Source of the DNA: Bryobacterales bacterium
GTDB taxonomy: Bacteria; Cyanobacteriota; Vampirovibrionia; Obscuribacterales; Obscuribacteraceae
DNA length: 6,795 nt
Direction of reading: 5' to 3'
NCBI GenBank assembly: GCA_903970295.1
Contig: CAJCHQ010000008.1
Span: 1-6,795 of the forward strand
Under the pieces are notes generated by a model. That model searched no databases, had not been told where the DNA came from, and saw nothing but the letters and a program-made list of their open reading frames with translations. The position numbers were made by a program, and so were the translations under genes. Positions 5,691 to 6,795 of this stretch are shown here, piece by piece; positions within the stretch are counted from its first letter, which is position 1, and every line of letters starts with the position of its first letter.

Positions 5691-5886
5691 AGGTGGTTCC
5701 ACCGTTTTTGTTGTGTGCGCCGCGGAGACGCTTGGACACTGGGCTGGGTTCCTCAATCTCCACTACATATTCCATCTCGTCCTTGCCGAACCAGACTCTA
5801 TGGGGGTTTGAACCATGTTACGGCTAGCCTGGAAGATGAAACGCAGAGCTTAATCGGATAAACTATAGGACTTCTTTTAGAAAGGA
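5691..5886. other. Divergent intergenic region between TPR gene and heptose gene
   Basis: This 196-base stretch should contain the promoter of the heptose gene and either the promoter or the lost 5' part of the minus-strand TPR gene. AT-rich bases near 5857-5869 (GATAAACTATAGG) could supply a -10 for the plus strand, but I find no matching -35. The minus-strand segment 5691-5775 is open in a frame discussed under the TPR gene. Confidence 0.35.
5882..5886 (+). promoter_or_regulatory. Ribosome binding site favouring GTG 5893 for the heptose adenylyltransferase
   Basis: AAGGA ends directly against ATG 5887, leaving no spacer, but is 6 bases from the in-frame GTG 5893. An in-frame stop at 5878-5880 rules out any earlier start. 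The two starts differ by only two residues. Confidence 0.45.
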
Positions 5887-5892
5887 ATGGGC

Positions 5893-6384
5893 GTGGGCAA
5901 TATCTTGCAGCGGCATGAACTGAACCGGACGGTTGAGGAAATAAAAAAATCAGGCAGGCGTCTTGTCAGCACTAACGGCTGTTTCGATATTCTGCACGTC
6001 GGTCATGTGCGCTTTCTCAACGCCGCGAGAGCGCTCGGAGATGTGCTGATCGTGGGCGTCAACACCGATGCCTCCGTGCGCAAATTGAAAGGGCCAGCGC
6101 GACCGATCAACAACGAGAACGATCGCGCTGAGATTCTCGCTAATCTGAATAGTGTCGATTTCGTCTGCCTCTTCGATGAAGACACGCCAGTCGAATTTTT
6201 GCAGATCGTGCAACCAGATGTCCACGCAAAAGGTGGCGATTACAAAACCACCGACCTCGCCGAAACTCCCATCGTCGAGTCATTCGGGGGGCGCATGGAA
6301 ATTATCGATCTGGTTCCGGGAAAAAGCACCACCTGTATCGTCGACAAAATCAGTTCCGAGAAATCTCGAGCTAGACTCGACTGA
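5893..6384 (+). CDS. rfaE2: D-glycero-beta-D-manno-heptose 1-phosphate adenylyltransferase, stand-alone (RfaE2/HldE C-terminal type)
   Basis: This cytosolic nucleotidyltransferase joins ATP and D-glycero-beta-D-manno-heptose 1-phosphate to give ADP-heptose and diphosphate, a late step in supplying heptose for the lipopolysaccharide core. At 163 residues it matches the usual ~160 of the stand-alone enzyme; in Enterobacteria it is fused behind a sugar kinase as HldE. Motifs are complete. TNGCFDILHVGH (about 27-38) contains the nucleotide-binding HxGH signature. NTDASVRKLKG (57-67) with RPIN behind it, KGGDY (113-117) and GKSTT (143-147) are the remaining family blocks. GTG 5893 is chosen on ribosome-site spacing; ATG 5887 is possible. 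The kinase half and the epimerase are not in the window. Its 3' end overlaps the convergent radical SAM gene by 14 bases. The upstream 196 bases separate it from the divergent TPR gene and probably hold both promoters. Confidence 0.93.
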   Translation: MGNILQRHELNRTVEEIKKSGRRLVSTNGCFDILHVGHVRFLNAARALGDVLIVGVNTDASVRKLKGPARPINNENDRAEILANLNSVDFVCLFDEDTPVEFLQIVQPDVHAKGGDYKTTDLAETPIVESFGGRMEIIDLVPGKSTTCIVDKISSEKSRARLD

Positions 6385-6795
6385 CACCGGTCAGAATCGG
6401 CTGCCGTGCGACGTGCCGGTAGGTGGTCGTGAAGCCTTCGCCGTGCGCGTACCCCAGAACACGGTCGACATTTTGCTCGATTACGGCGCCAGCCATTTGA
6501 GTCACTTCGTCTTCCCAGGGCACATCGAAATCATCGGCTCCATATCTGAGACCGCGCAGAGCGTTGGCATTCTGGGTCAACACCGATGTGCGGATATGTT
6601 TGATATTGTCGAAAAAGATTCGGCATAATGCGAGATGGCGCAAATACTCTGAGGATGAAATTTCTTGGCCACCCAATTCGTTGTTATAGGGCTTGTAAGT
6701 CCAGCACAGAAAGCTGAACAAACCGCCTCCGGTCGAGTCTTGAAAGTCGCGCACCGACTGTAAATGATCCAGCCGTTCGTCAAGACTTTCGTCGA
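6371..6795 (-). CDS. Radical SAM protein of the MqnC/MqnE/CofH group, C-terminal part (5' end outside window)
   Basis: The frame is open to the right edge, so 141 C-terminal residues are visible; the N-terminal CxxxCxxC iron-sulfur motif lies outside. The match is to the C-terminal half of the futalosine-pathway and F420-pathway radical SAM enzymes: 'LQSVRDFQDSTGG' (family: LRxLQDETGG), a CWTYKPYNNELGG segment, EYLRHLALCRIFFDNI, SVLTQ, and GADDF near the C-terminus. MqnC closes the dehypoxanthine futalosine ring, MqnE makes aminofutalosine, and CofH serves F420 synthesis. The P.N.ELGG and TQ elements lean towards MqnC, while GADD and MAGA recall MqnE, so I leave the member undecided. A GTG at 6752-6754 lies inside the conserved domain and is not the start. 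The stop at 6371-6373 lies inside the 3' end of the convergent heptose gene. Confidence 0.85.
   Translation of the reverse strand, partial: DESLDERLDHLQSVRDFQDSTGGGLFSFLCWTYKPYNNELGGQEISSSEYLRHLALCRIFFDNIKHIRTSVLTQNANALRGLRYGADDFDVPWEDEVTQMAGAVIEQNVDRVLGYAHGEGFTTTYRHVARQPILTGVSRV

Noticed and set aside
5801..5820. tRNA T-arm-like string GGTTCAAACCC on the minus strand
   Set aside because: The flanking bases do not form a 5-base T stem, and no acceptor or anticodon arm can be built around it.
6152..6628. 158-codon plus-strand open frame across the end of the heptose gene
   Set aside because: It is an alternate frame over two well-supported convergent genes and its product is Ser/Gln-rich without domain features.

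Overview
The window looks like chromosomal DNA from a diderm (Gram-negative type) bacterium of moderate GC. An ADP-heptose pathway gene (lipopolysaccharide core) points to an outer membrane, and a radical SAM protein of the MqnC/MqnE/CofH group suggests futalosine-type menaquinone synthesis. The mixture of TPR and HEAT repeat proteins, a free-standing MshEN-like protein and lineage-specific hypotheticals reminded me of Obscuribacterales-like (non-photosynthetic Cyanobacteriota) genomes. That placement is an impression only; there is no marker gene here to test it.

Layout. (1) 1-1984, plus strand: the 3' part of a Pro/Ala/Glu-rich protein ending in five TPRs, then, 37 bases later, an MgtC/SapB-family membrane protein with a C-terminal soluble domain. 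(2) 1985-4716, plus strand: two genes I cannot assign to a pathway, an exported protein with an N-terminal beta-rich domain and HEAT-like repeats, and a 199-residue cytosolic hypothetical. Both are preceded by the same unusual element, a pair of TGACC(C)A half-sites repeated in the same direction exactly 11 bases apart. (3) 4788-5690, minus strand: a 99-residue protein that is essentially one MshEN (cyclic di-GMP receptor) fold with perfectly spaced but partly degenerate motifs, and a small TPR protein that may be the remaining part of a frameshifted gene. (4) 5893-6795: a stand-alone heptose-1-phosphate adenylyltransferase on the plus strand, whose 3' end overlaps by 14 bases the 3' end of a convergent radical SAM gene that runs off the right edge.

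There is no single obvious operon. The TPR-mgtC pair may be co-transcribed, and the two minus-strand small genes may be. The shared 11-base repeats suggest co-regulation of the two orphan genes in the middle. I found no tRNA, rRNA, CRISPR array, transposase or phage gene. The most interesting signals are the matched direct-repeat pairs and the minimal MshEN-like protein lacking the usual ligand-contacting arginines.
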